A stretch of DNA of 64,000 nucleotides from NCBI GenBank assembly GCA_963969345.1, contig OZ017768.1, forward strand, positions 5,418,718 through 5,482,717, in the 5' to 3' direction. How positions within the stretch are numbered: the first letter of the stretch is position 1; each line of letters begins with the position of its first letter. Source of the DNA: Turbatrix aceti (Eukaryota; Nematoda; Chromadorea; Rhabditida; Panagrolaimidae). Position numbers and translations under genes: made by a program. The notes under the pieces were generated by a model. That model was not told the DNA's origin. It was given only the letters and a program-made list of their open reading frames with translations, and ran no database searches. Positions 47,201 through 58,382 of this stretch are shown piece after piece.

Positions 47201-50171
47201 GCAAAAGGCTTCTAAGGTGCCAGTCAATATTTTCAACAGCCATGGAATTTTCCCGCAAAGCCCCCCTTTGGCCGGCAGGGCCTAATTTGTTTTGGCGCAG
47301 GCAGATAAAGCTGCCACCGCGCTGGAAACGGGGAAACGGAATTCCAAGCCTCATTTAAAGAGAAAAAGAGCCGAAACTCACCGCGAGGGTTGCTTTGAGC
47401 TCCTCCGAGTCCAGGGCGCTCGTTAGGGCTTCGTCGGGATCCGCTCCTATGCCGCCGCTCATCACCGAGATGAGGTCGAGGCTCGCGAGCACCTTCTCCA
47501 CGCCTCCGATGTCCTCTGGCGAGAGCACCCGGGTGTCTGACTTGTAGCGCAGCGAGCACTCAGAGTCGCAAGCGTCGCCGCCCGGCATCGAGTCTGCGCT
47601 CAGGAAGGAATTAACCGGGAATCGGTTCCATCGGGTGTTGTTGACTGCCGCGATGACTTTGCTCTGAAAAAAACAACAAATGCGCAAAACCGGAAGAAAA
47701 AGGCACTCAATCAATAATTTGCGCATGCCATTTTTCCCACACACCATTCATTCATCAGTTTAAAAAAACGCCTGGCAACAACGCCAATGACGTGGAAAAC
47801 GTTTACACACGTCAAAAAACCAAACACGTGCGTGCACCAACTAAAAAAATAAAAAAAAACCCACCTTGAGCTTCCTTCGAAGGTTATAAACTCGTATACT
47901 GTCAACAGTGTCGTTGAGATGCTGTCTGCGTGGAACGGCCCTATCAGCGAGCCAGGGATGATTCAGAGCGTCGGCAGAGGTGATGCGCTTGCCTGCATCG
48001 ACGGTGAGAAGACGTGTGAGCAAGTCCTTGGCGTCATCGCTAATGTACGTCCAGGGCGGGCCTTGGAGCTGAAGCGGGACGGGCTGTCATGAGTGATTAG
48101 CGCGACGCGGGTGACGGCACTCACGAGATACTTGCCCTCGGCTACGCATTCGTAGACGAAATCGGTGGGTCCGTTGAAGGGGAGACGACCGGAGAGCAGG
48201 AGGTACAGCAGCACGCCGACCGACCACATGTCTGACGCGGTGCCGAACGTCTGACTGGTCACGATCTCGGGGGACATGAAATGTGGGATGCCGACGCGGG
48301 GGGCCTGGATGCCATCGGTGTCGGAGGGAAGCTTGACAGCCACTCCAAAGCCTCGAACCTGAAATACCGAGTTTTTTTTGTTTTTTGAGCCCTCCAGAGT
48401 CATTTAAAAAACCTTAAGAGGTGTGTTGTTGTCGAACGTGGCAAGAACAATGTTGTGAGGCCGGATATCTCGATGAACAATTCGCTGTGTGTGCATGAAG
48501 GCGAGGGCCTCGACGAGCTGCCTCATGTAGTGGCTCGCAACCGCCTCGCTGTAGACAAACCCGGCGGCAGCGCGTTTCACGATCTCGAAGCAGATATCGC
48601 TGCCCTCAACGTACTCAAAAACCAGGTGCACGGCGTGTGGTCCCGTCACGGCATCCCGGAGCTGCATGAAGTACTCGTGGCGCAGCTCGGCGCAGACGGC
48701 GATCTCACGGTCGATGTCTAAGCCGGAAAATGTCATCAATCACGTCTCGGTCGTTTCTTTTTCCCGCCGCCGGGGTTATTTATCACGACGACGCTTTTGC
48801 GCCAGTTGTGTTCCATTAACTGTCACCAGGAAGACAAAAAAAGCACTTCGGCTGGCACTAATCATTTTGAAATGAGCTCCCCTTTTTTTGCGTTTTTTTT
48901 TTCAAAAATCGCGTTTTCGTAATTTTCCGGCTTCCGTGCCGTCAAAATGATCTGTGTTCATGAAAAATTGCTTTGGCGTGTGAAAAAGTCATAAGTCACG
49001 GCGCTCCGACGTAAATTAGACGGTCAATTAGCAGTCATGGCACGGAAATACCAAAGACGGCTGTTGTGGCTGTCGTTCTCCCCGAATTCATATCAAATTA
49101 ATTCCTGAGTGCCATCGGGCATTTAAATAGCACCCGGCCGTTCCCTCGACACGCACAACAAACTCACCATCGAGCGTGAAGCCACTCGCCTGATAGCGCT
49201 GCAGATCGATCGACTTGATAATGAATGTCTTGGACGTTACGCGGTTTGTCGCGCGGTAGATGGTGCATATCGGTCCCCTGCAAGGTGTACGTGCTTTCGT
49301 TGGTCATCATCAGCAGCATCGACAAACAATGCCGCTGTTGCGCGCCTGATTGTTTGCATAGCATTACATGCGCCGGTGCCGGTGGCGGTAGCGTGTCTTG
49401 TGTTGTGTATATATGTAACTCTACACCCCTCCTCGCGCCTTCAAGCGTCAAAGATGGCACATGAGAAGGATAAGGAAGGACGCGAGGCATCTCGCATCGC
49501 AGCAGGGAGCCAGCCCTAGGACACAAGACAAATGATGCCGTCACCGGCCACCGTCACCGGCCACCGGCCACAACAACCAGAGCTGCAGCGGCAGTGACAA
49601 CGACAGCGGCGTGGCGGCGTTCTGCTCGATAATGTTATTAGCGTAATGACATCTCGTCGGCCACAGCCTCAGCGTGAAGGCGCGCGCGCGCGCGCGCATA
49701 TGCTCCGGGCTAGGATTACCGTGTTGGCAATTACTCACAAGAATTGGCACGATAAACAAACTCTTATTCGTGGCTATTTGGAATTAATGAACTCGTGGTA
49801 CGCAGAAATTATTTGTAGATAAAAAGTTGTTCGTTCATCGCTGAAGAAACAGAAAAAAGCCATAATAACAGAGCAAAACATCTGCGTTTTCAGAAAATCT
49901 GTTGGCAGTTAAATATAACTAATACGGCTAATGATATCTTCAATTAGGCACTTGTGCGCCGAAAAGTGTTTTGTTTTGAAATCCGCCGCCGCAAAACTTG
50001 GGTTTCGACAGGAAAAAAAACAGGTCTTAGCACGACAAAAAGGCCCCGCGCAATCGAAAAATCCTACAAAAAAACAAACTTTTCAAGGACGTCGTCGATT
50101 TGATAGTGATGGGCGAGGAATAGGCTCTCCTCGGCATCGGTGAGCAGCATGGAAGTGGCGCCCAGTTGCAT
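41281..50171 (-). CDS. lin-2: LIN-2/CASK membrane-associated guanylate kinase scaffold
   Basis: Ten exons join in frame to about 1,024 residues: complement of 41281-41460, 41511-41794, 42576-43053, 43102-44007, 47382-47663, 47865-48068, 48125-48358, 48413-48717, 49168-49277 and 50080-50171. The order is a CaM-kinase-like domain (about 18-300), two L27 domains (about 350-480), PDZ (about 580-662), SH3 (about 672-740) and guanylate-kinase domain (about 835-1010). The C-terminus [10 protein letters not shown] is the CASK signature. The kinase has GFG instead of DFG, as CASK does, with HRDIRPHN and [20 protein letters not shown] also CASK-like. In C. elegans LIN-2 works with LIN-7 and LIN-10 to place the LET-23 EGF receptor basolaterally. 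The ATG at 50171 is favoured; a second in-frame ATG is at 50150. Intron 6 is 3.4 kb; a poly-Ala/CTG tract lies upstream. Confidence 0.93.
42110..42400. mobile_element. Small foldback MITE-like element in lin-2 intron 8
   Basis: Imperfect inverted repeats of at least 80 bases flank a short centre. GTACACATTGATCGACGTAA at about 42180-42199 pairs with TTACGTCGATCTGCATGTAC near 42334-42353. Outside these, GTAGCTC...GGCATTTCC pairs with ATATGCCGAAG...AGCTTC. It sits entirely within the 781-base intron between the exons at 42576 and 41794 and has no coding capacity. Confidence 0.75.
44008..47381 (-). other. Large lin-2 intron between the two halves of the first L27 domain
   Basis: The donor at 47382/47381 (CTCGCG/GTGAG) and acceptor ending at 44008 join KATLA to LYDRI in frame, exactly where CASK reads HTLLDLYDKI. 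At 3,374 bases it is the largest intron of the gene. It contains the open frame at 44103-44640 and a GC-rich open frame at about 45960-46420. An alternative exon ending SHLKQ with the donor CAG/GTGCGC at about 44122 could splice to the same acceptor, giving a form without the kinase domain. Confidence 0.7.
44103..44660 (-). CDS. Candidate nested membrane-protein gene in lin-2 intron 6
   Basis: The frame is open to a stop at 44103. It encodes a Cys-rich lead ([20 protein letters not shown]), a first hydrophobic segment ([19 protein letters not shown]), a second ([20 protein letters not shown]) and a charged, His/Asn-rich cytoplasmic-like tail of about 95 residues. The only internal ATG is at about 44498, which would leave one transmembrane segment and about 131 residues. 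If the full frame is used, an acceptor near 44660 and an upstream exon (perhaps within 45960-46420) are needed. I do not recognise the family. Position inside a lin-2 intron on the same strand is unusual, so it could instead be an alternative 5' part of lin-2 or a chance frame. Confidence 0.4.
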   Translation of the reverse strand, partial: HRGHRHLFRGGAPCLVNCYFCWLGRNRLHQFSCLPPDYVLCLLTLLLLAAAIVTMIDSIVYQNSLLALLIGSFFLFTCCVICIGLCTDRGWFCCKENAEQRAERAVHRQYNDRSRYSPMRLFESGWTNAMPQVFGTTLDVDFEANRNHEDRLNHNHHQAELNNHQAAGKRQNQRVAPEAGALWGP

Positions 50172-52660
50172 GGAGCGAGGCGGTGGTGATGTGGTGGAGG
50201 AGATGCGGATGACGGCAGCATGGACTCGGAAGGACCACTCTCGATCGATCCTTCCGGAAGGGGGGCCTATGAGACCTGAAAAACGAACGACCCGACTCGG
50301 TGACGAGGAAGACGATGAAGAGGCAATAAACGCGCGTCGCAGTAGCAAAGCAAAAGTCATAAACGCCAAGTGTCTGGTTGGCAGCCAGGCTAGCTAGAGT
50401 CGCTTCGAGAACGACGAACGACTCTATGATGCCGCTGGCGTCGGGGATGATAGCAGGGACCCCGGGATGGATGCCACCGCCACCGCTGCTGCTGCTGCTG
50501 CGGCGGCGCTGCTGCTGCTGCTGCGGGCCGAGCTAGCTCTTCCCGCCTCGTCTGGAGAAGGAAGAAAATAATTTCTGGCGAGAAGTGCTAAGGGCTTACT
50601 CACTCGGCCCTCTCGTTGCCTGAGCACATCATAAAAGTTTGCTCTTTTATGAGAGCGGCAGTGTGCTTTGAGGTGTTTTTTAGGGTTCGAAGGGTCTTGA
50701 GGAGGTCAACACGCGCGCATGCGCACCATAAGACTACCGGATTCGTTCAGGTGCGCCGATGGCAAAAGTCAGTCGCGTCACGGCACTCCGGTGCTAGCGG
50801 CAAAATATTAGCACCACAGAGGGCACTCACAAACACGCAGCAAACAGCGTGCAAGCGTGCGCGTCTCACTTTTTCTCAAAGAAGTCGCGGCCGGAAGCGC
50901 TGAATTAATTCTCTCTGCTGCTTCCCCCCCTCCTTCTCTGCACTTTGTCGGCGGCTAAGGACCGCGACACGACGACCGCCGCCGTCGTCGTCGTCGTCGT
51001 CGTCTGCCTGAGGTCTTTGACAATGCCGGGATGAGTGGTGCAAGTTTTTTTTCTGCTTTTTCCTAGCCAGCGCGCGCCCGGCATGTTTTTCCTCCCAAAT
51101 TTGGGCACGCTTACTAATCTCGACCATTAGTTGGCCTGGCACTGCCGGGAGAGACGAGATTTATGGTACAGACGAACCAGGCCGGATGCAGGTGGGTGGA
51201 TGGGCACAGTACATACAATTCAGAGCCATCAATCAACTTTGGGTTCATAAAAATAAGCTTTTCAGTTGAAAAATTACTAAAATATTTTTTGATTCAAAAA
51301 ATGGCTGTGGCTGGAAATCCACAAAAATTGGGCGTGCGCTAACATAAGGCAAAAATCGGGGAACGTTGAACAGGTAAAACCGTGTTAGCAACCTCATTTA
51401 TCACGACGCTCGGCGCTTGTTATCACAGCGTATCGACCGGCTTACGCTCTTCGCTCACTCTTCTACCTATGTCGCTTTACCTGTCCTGTTCGACTGAAAA
51501 AAAAACAAAACAAACACACACGCACACTGCCGGGAGCACGCAAACGGGAGAAATTGATGAGGACCTTGTGGTCGGAAGAGGATACAAGCAGTTAATCTTG
51601 CCGGATCGCGGGGTATCGAACGGTGGCAGGATATGTATCAGAAAACATGTGTTACCCGCCTATCTAATAGCTGTTGGGGAGGGATGAGGGGCTAAGTATG
51701 TATCTATCTATGAAGAACCCGAGTGCAGCCAGCCGCTGCACAACCAGGCCTGGAAAGAAGGAGCAAATCACAACACTTGCTTGTGCTATCGGCCACCACC
51801 TCTGTTGAACTGACATGAGTGAGACGAGCACAAAACAAGTGCTGGCTGGCGCTGATGTGAGTCATGCAACCGGCCGTGCAAGGAAATCATGCAGCTAGGC
51901 GACTTTCCGCGTTGTGGACCGTTCGTTCACGGGCTACGTGAATCAATCTTCACCTGGCTTCTGATAGAAAATTGATACACAGCTAAAGTTCATTCGCAGA
52001 CTCGTGATCACGATGACGATCACAATCACGATTACCGAAAAACGTCTTCGCCAGCACGATAAGCGCCAGGACCCCTCGCGACACGCCACGACCTCCGGTC
52101 GTTCGTTGACGGCGCCACCGGTGTTTGTTTGTTTGCTTACGCCGGTGTCGTCGGTCGTGCGTGTGCAGAACAGAGTCAAGAGCACCATGATACGTTGGGT
52201 AAACACGGCGCTGGTCAGGAGGAGCCTCGGAGGAGACGGCGGCGTGCATTAGCGTAAGACGTAAAAGGCGCGAACAATGTAGGGGAATCTTTTAAAATGT
52301 ACAATTGCGCATGAATAATTTCACGCACGACACACCGTTGCGTTGCCAAAAATGAAGGAATACGCGCTTGAGGCTTTGCGGCGAGAGTCCCGCGTACGAA
52401 AGAAGGCCTTCGGTCGTCGTGCGCAAGGCGAAGCAGAAGTTTTTCCTGCCGCTGATTATTTGTTATGCACGCGATAAAAAAATAATCGATCGTGAGAAAT
52501 TTTGGCTCAACACGGCACACATTAATTAGGGGAGCAGAGACGTACGTGTGTGCCGAAAGCACTGCTGGGCTTCAAAATGCCAGAATATGCCTTCCTGAGC
52601 TTCGTTGCGGGTTATAAACGGTTTTGGAAAAAGTGCGCGCGATGCATTTGACAAATTAGC
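50172..52660. other. Region upstream of lin-2 without a recognised gene
   Basis: No supported coding exon. A GCTGCTGCT/GCGGCG tract at about 50483-50525 would encode poly-Ala or poly-Ser, and a CGTCGT run lies at about 50981-51003. GC-rich segments near 50400-50630 could be 5' UTR exons of lin-2. The rest, including about 51150-52600, shows only short unsupported frames. Confidence 0.45.
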
Positions 52661-53473
52661 ATGCCCGACAGTATCCAGCAATCACTAATTGCGGGCGTTA
52701 GCTCTTCGCGGCATCGAGCACGCGATAAAGAAGGCATGAGCTCAAAAACGGGCAACAACAGCAGCAATGAGCTGACGAAGCTGCCGCCCTCCCGCGTCGC
52801 GGCGACCGTCGATCTCACGCTGGACAGGTACTTCAGCCATCCGGCGGTCGGCTCGACTTCACTGAGCATATCATTTTGCCGCCTCTCAAACGAGCCTGGC
52901 AGCGTCGCGATCGCCGCCGTCTCTGAGAACCTCAACGAGAAGAAGCGCCGCGACAAAGTGAGTTTTCGCGTCTGTCTCACGAGATCAGCAAACAGGTCCG
53001 GGTCCCGAACATGACATGGGCGCCGTGTATTTGTTCTTGTCGAAGTCGAAGTTGTGTAACAACGCGCGCTAGAGCATGAGTACCCGTCACCCGGCTGGCT
53101 TGGCTGGCCATGGACCTGGAGACCTGTCGCAAGCAACACCGCGCGAGCTACGCGATACGCACAAAATTCAGGCTTGCAATAAAAAAATGTTGTCTACAAG
53201 CAGAAAATCCTGCAAACAGGTGCACCAAGAGGATTTTCTTTTTTTTTTCAGATCGTCGAGTCGACGATGAAGGAATGCGACTGCATGAAGAGGGTCGCCG
53301 AAGCCGAACGCCGTTACCGTCTGACCACGGCGTTCAACCGGCACACAACCGGGGGCCTGTCGACCTTCGGACGTCAACCGCACCTCGAAGACCACCAACG
53401 CGTCCTTCAGAACAATATGCGTCCTGCGTACTCGCTTTCTGCGTCCATCAAAAGCCTCAACACCCGCCGTTGA
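52661..53473 (+). CDS. Small two-exon gene of unknown family
   Basis: Exon 1 (52661-52957) ends RRDK with donor AAA/GTGAGT. Exon 2 (53252-53473) begins after TTTTTTTTCAG and continues IVESTMKECDCMKRVAEAERRYRL in frame to a stop. Together they encode about 172 residues. The N-terminal half is Ser/Thr-rich. The join reads NEKKRRDKIVESTMKE, a basic stretch followed by an amphipathic helix that faintly recalls the basic region and helix 1 of a bHLH, but no second helix is visible. GC-rich third positions support it as coding. A downstream ATG at 52739 is an alternative start. It is tail to tail with the carboxypeptidase gene, 89 bases apart. Confidence 0.6.
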
Positions 53474-53562
53474 CCTCGGCACACAGAAAAAAAATGGAAA
53501 TGAAGGTGATTGTGATGTTTATACGTGCAGAACCCGATACGCGTGAAAAGCGTGGATAAATC

Positions 53563-56179
53563 TCAGACAAAACGAGCCAGTATCGCGGCAAGAAAGCATG
53601 CCACCGCTGTCGACCATGACGGACTCCGGGAAAGGGCAGCAGAGGGGTCCAAAACATCGTTCAGGGCGTCTTCTTCGTCAGATATTCTGGAGGTGATCGA
53701 TCGAAGAGTTACGTTGACGTAAGCCGAGCCGGTGTCGAGGGGCACTTCGACTTGCCGTTTGGCCGATTCGTAGCCTGGTAGGGTGTACGTCACCTGCAAA
53801 ACGATATTTTAGGTTCAAAAATTTCGGTCGCAAACAAAATCGAAAAATTTTGTTTATGTTAATTCATGAACAATGTTTTTGTAAATTACGTTGTTCGTGT
53901 TCGTTGACGAACAGTTCTAAATTTTTCAAGAGAAGACGAATAAAAAATGCCCAAATTTGGGGTATATTTAGAAAAATGAAGTCAAAAACGATTTTGTTTT
54001 ATCAATAAAACGACAAAAAAAAGTCGCTCAATTTTAGTTTTTGAAAAAATGTAAAAATACTGTTACAAAAAGTAGATTACGAATTTTTGCCCGAATGAAC
54101 AAAGTTTGGCCCAAATGATTAAAAAAATTCATTCGGGTTCGTTCGCGAACGCGGACAAAATTGTTCATGTTCGTTCGTTTTTGTGAATAAAATTTGCGAA
54201 ACATTCAAATTCGTTCATGAACAAAAAATCTACCCCTGTATTTTACCTACCTCGTAAATTCCCGGCACAACAGGTCGCCAATAATCTCCATCTTCGGCCG
54301 AACGCAGAATCTTCCCTCTTCTGTTGATTGCAATTGAAACATTCGCCAGAGGTACCCCCGTATCAGCATCCGTGATAAATCCATGAATGGTCCTGTGCAC
54401 CAGCTGGATGTACCTGACAAGGGCGTACTTGTGTTCCTTCCAGAACTTTGGCAACTCGTTCGCATAGGGATACTTGAAACAGTTGGTCTCGATGGTGATC
54501 TCGAAGCAGTCTGCGAAGACGTACATCCAGTCCTGCATGCCGCCGGAGACTTCGTACCATTCCGCGCCGTTTGTGATACCCTTCGGCGGATCATCTTCGG
54601 CTGCTCCGTGGCACCGGATACCTGTATCTGCCATGTCGGGATGGGCTTTGGCGTAGGAGTACGCGAGGGAGACAAAGAGATCGTGGTCACCTGTCCGGGA
54701 CTGGTTGTACTTGTAATCGTCGAAGGGGTAGTTGACAATATTCGCTCCGCCGTGCAGGTTGGCGGAGAGGACAAAGGGAAGCGTATGTGCCCACTCCATG
54801 ATAGCCCGTGTCTCGGGTTGGATCGCCGAAGACGAAAAATTACTCTTTCGGCGGGGAAAGTTTCGGTTAAGGTCAATTCCCCTCGCGTTGCCCCGCCCGG
54901 GTCCCATCATCGCGTCACCTTCGCGGGCGTAGGCAAAGCCATCCGGATTCATGGTTGGCATGATGTGGATGCGGGTCGTGTCCACGAGCTGAGTTATCGC
55001 TTCGTTGTGACCGTAGTTGATGAGAAGCAGCCGCGCGAGCTGGATGAGCGCTTCGCGGCCAAAAGCTTCGTTGCCGTGCATGTTTCCGACGTATTTGAAC
55101 TCCGGTCGTCCGGGAATGTGCTTGTTGGGCGGCTTTCCTATCTCGATGACCCAGAGCTCGCGGCCTTGGATCGACTGACCGACGGAGTAGACGTGGCAGA
55201 GGTCGGGGTATTGTTTTGTGAGGTTCTGAAGATGCGACAGGGGTTATTAGTGGTTTTTAACGAATAATTAATCAAAAAAATCATAAATGACAGATCAAAT
55301 GGATCAAAATTAAATTTTATGAATTCGCAGATGTATCAGATTGGTACCAGCGTCTCATAAAGTGCCCGTTTTCTGCGATTGTTGTATTCTTTGCCCTGGT
55401 TTTTTAAAAGCAAATTGCTTCTCTCCAGGTGACAAGAAAAAACACTGTTGTCTGATACGCAAATTTTTTGGATGGGGTACAGGAAATTTTGGGTTTCAAG
55501 TATCCGAAAACCAAAAAAAATATAAATTTTCTTGTATTTTTTTAATGTTGAAAAATTTTTGTATTCGAAACTAAATTTATATTTAGATGCAAAAAAAATA
55601 ATTTTAGGGACATTATATTTTTTGATCCCAAAAAAATACAAATTTTCAGATCAATCCGAGTGGGGGTTGAGTTTTTGAATCGGGTCACTTGGATTTTCTT
55701 GGGTCATCAAAAAATCATAACGGACGAATCAAAATTATTTTTTTATGTTTCCTCAGATGTGCAAGGTCGGTGCCAGTCCCTCATAAACTGCCCATTTGCT
55801 GTGATTGCTGTTTTTTCGCCAAATGTGTGCTTTGCCCTGGTTTTTTAAAAGCAAATTGTTCCGGAGGCAAAAAAAAGGCTAACCTGAAAGATGCGCGTCA
55901 GCTCGTTGTAATCGTGGTAGCGGGCCACTTCCGCCGAATCGATTTCAACGAGGGTGCCGACCTCTTTTCGCACTTCATCGTAACCATCGACGAGATCATT
56001 TTCTTCCAGATAATTCACAATATCCTAAAAGTGCATTCAAAATCACATTGCTCGATTTCATTCAAAAAACCAACGTTTTCGCCGGCTGAAAAGGGCAAAT
56101 AAGAGTCTGCGGCGGCGAGAGCGAAGCACAGGGCGACGAAGAAGGCGAGAAGCGCACCGCGACGGCCCTGCATCAGCAT
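53563..56179 (-). CDS. M14 metallocarboxypeptidase, CPM/CPD-like, with transthyretin-like domain and GPI-like tail
   Basis: Four exons (complement of 53563-53793, 54251-55225, 55884-56024 and 56075-56179) encode about 483 residues. A signal peptide (GALLAFFVALCFALAAADS) starts the protein. The catalytic domain shows zinc ligands in NMHGNE (His132, Glu135) and SANLHGG (His240), the substrate-binding GIDLNRNFP, and the catalytic Glu328 in FEITIETNCFKYP. A transthyretin-like domain (GFITDADTGVPLANVSI...GIYEVTYTLPGY) follows, as in the N/E subfamily. The last about 20 residues are Ser-rich then hydrophobic (STAVACFLAAILARFV) and end, as in a GPI-anchor signal like carboxypeptidase M. It should remove C-terminal Lys/Arg from extracellular peptides. 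The exon 1 donor (AAC/GTTGGT) is atypical but is the only one that keeps frame. Confidence 0.88.
53806..54240. repeat. Palindromic intronic element, copy 4
   Basis: This copy fills the last intron of the carboxypeptidase gene (53794-54250). It contains GTTCGTGTTCGTTGACGAACA near 53895, TTTGGGGTATATTTAGAAAA at about 53956-53975, GAAGTCAAAAACGAT and GGGTTCGTTCGCGAACGCGG near 54138. It reads in the same window orientation as copies 3 and 5, but because the host gene is on the minus strand it is antisense to that gene. Confidence 0.8.
55350..55860. repeat. Direct repeat inside carboxypeptidase intron 2
   Basis: Two diverged copies of a segment of about 90 bases, roughly 55330-55425 and 55755-55855, share CTCATAAA.TGCCC, TTTGCCCTGGTTTTTTAAAA and AGCAAATTG. 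The 658-base intron thus appears to have grown partly by duplication. Confidence 0.7.
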
Positions 56180-58382
56180 GGGAGGCTCTGTAAGGAAAAT
56201 AGTGTAAAGGCATCCAAAATCACGCGGCAAAGGCCGTTACAGGGGCGGCACCGTTCGCATCCGGGCCTGTCTCATTTTCCGAAAAGCAAAGCCGGAAACG
56301 AATGGGTCGTAAATAGAAACATTGCTCGGGTCTGACGAGGAGTGAGACAGGAAAAGCACGCGACAGAGCTGTTTCAAACTCGTAAATCTGATTTTTTGAT
56401 TGATTGAGGTAAGCAAATGTTGGGTAAATTACGGGGATTACGACAAATAACATCACAGTGCCTGTCATTCGTTCGCTTGTTCTGTGCACGCCTCAATCCA
56501 TCCGACACATGACAGTGCACAGACGAAACAAACGTACGTCCGCGGTTCGACTCAAACTGAAATCGCCATGTTCAGGACATAGACATAAATTAGCGTGTTT
56601 GGGTCAGTCGAAGAACCGAGTGTGTGGCGGCGGCGGCGAGCTTTTCCAACCACCATGATGGTCTTTGACTAACAGACACTCACTCAGCTCGCTCTGCAAC
56701 GCCATCCTGGGAGACTTCAAGTTGAGCGAGTAACCGACCCCCCAAAAGTGTCGCATGCCACCCAGAAAAAATTTATTCAGAGGACCGGGAGCAGTTTTCG
56801 TGGTCGGCAGAGCGACAAAACCGTCTAAGAGAGCCCGAACCACAAAAAAAAAAGGGTTTCAGACCCAAACCACGTCGTTCGTCTAAACCGACTTGTTGCC
56901 ACTTGCCGTGGTGTCCAAGCGGCACTCTGGCAACAGCAAGCTAACAGTGAAGGCAGGCAACCAGCCTCCCGAAAGGGCAGGGACAGGGTCGAACCGGTCG
57001 AAGGGCAGCCAGGCCAACAGCAGCAGCAGCAGCAGCAGGCGCGGCGCGGTGCTGGGTGCTGGCTGCTTGTCGGACGCCGCCGCTGCCGCCTGTTCGCCAG
57101 CGGCCGCCACCGCCACCACCTCTCCCGCTCTCAGGGGTCGTCGTCCCGTTCGTTCACCTGACGCAACACAAAAGTGAGAGGGATTAGCGCGCTCGCTCAG
57201 CCAGCCAGATCAACGACCTCGCTCAACCGACAACGGTAAAACTAATTAAATCGTTAATTAAAAAAAAACCGGAGTCCCACGATATGGCTGGCATACATCA
57301 CTGATTTTTATCCTCGAACTCTGCGCAGACAAAAAAAAAATACAATAATCAAAATATTTCACCGGATGTTGGTCGAGTGATCAAAATTTATTTTTTTTAT
57401 TACCTAAATATTTATTTGTTGGATGAGCAGTTCACGATCATTTTATTTTAAATTTGAAAAAAAAACAGGCCGAGTCACCCGTGCTACGTCCAACGCCCCG
57501 CCAGCACACGTCCGGTACCCTAACGTGGAATATGTACAGATTAAGAGAAATGCGTCGTCGATGATCCGATGATTCAAGCCCCGATCAATCCCATTTGGGC
57601 TTATCATTTTTACAGTTCGCGTCCTCCGTCAACTGTAAAAATGAAACTCATCTCCGGAAACAAGCACGGTCTGATTCGCGCAAACAGAAACAAAGACAGA
57701 CGCAAATAAAAAATAACGGCGTCTACAAGAAAAAAAAGTGTGCGGCAAAATAAAAAAAAATGTGTTTACAGGGCAGGGCGTTTGCTGGAAGTCAGCCAAT
57801 TGTCAGTCAAAGGTGTTATGCATCCGTCGCCGCACACCGACAGTGCCAGCTAAATAGCATAAGACGTGACACGGCGATAAGGACTGTGGGGGCTGCGGAA
57901 CGGACACTGGCGGAGCGTGCATCTCGTGGGAAATAACCCCCCGCAACAAGATTATGCGGCGTAGCTGCTAGAAAGCTAAGTATTTTGCAATGTCGCTCTC
58001 GCCAACTTGAATTTGATCGAGAGACACCTCCGCTGTCCGAGCTGGCGAGTCCGCCACCGCCGTCGTGTTTATTCAGGACTCTTTACGGGACTCGGACGAA
58101 TTGAGACAACGAAAAGTGCACGTCAGTGCAGATGCGGACGGTCCGGTCCGGGCGCAAAACACACTTCCCGCCAGGAGGCGGGTGCCGTCTTGTTATTTTT
58201 TTCTTCCCTGTCGCGGTGCTAAAAAATATATGTTTTGCTCTGGATTGCTTTCAAAATAAATGAGAAACGCGCATGCAAATCGCAATGCAGCGCAGCATCA
58301 TCGGCAAAGGCTGAATCGGTGGAGAACGGCAGACGGCCAGGTAGTCTGTGGCATCGAAGGCATTTCTGGTGGTGAACGCGAG
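56180..58382. other. Divergent region between carboxypeptidase and SH2 kinase
   Basis: About 2.2 kb between two outward-facing starts. No supported gene. A (CAG)n tract at about 57018-57037 and GC-rich DNA at about 56900-57180 stand out; frames there are low-complexity Ala/Leu/Ser runs. Frame continuity back to an ATG at 58260 means the kinase could begin earlier than annotated. Confidence 0.45.

Noticed and set aside
50424..50627. Poly-Ser/poly-Ala frame upstream of lin-2
   Set aside because: Comes from a GCTGCT repeat and has no splice partner in frame; could be UTR.
54383..55267. 294-codon open frame on the plus strand opposite the carboxypeptidase exon
   Set aside because: It is exactly antisense to a strongly supported catalytic exon with all zinc and substrate residues; GC-rich codon bias of the real gene keeps the opposite frame open.
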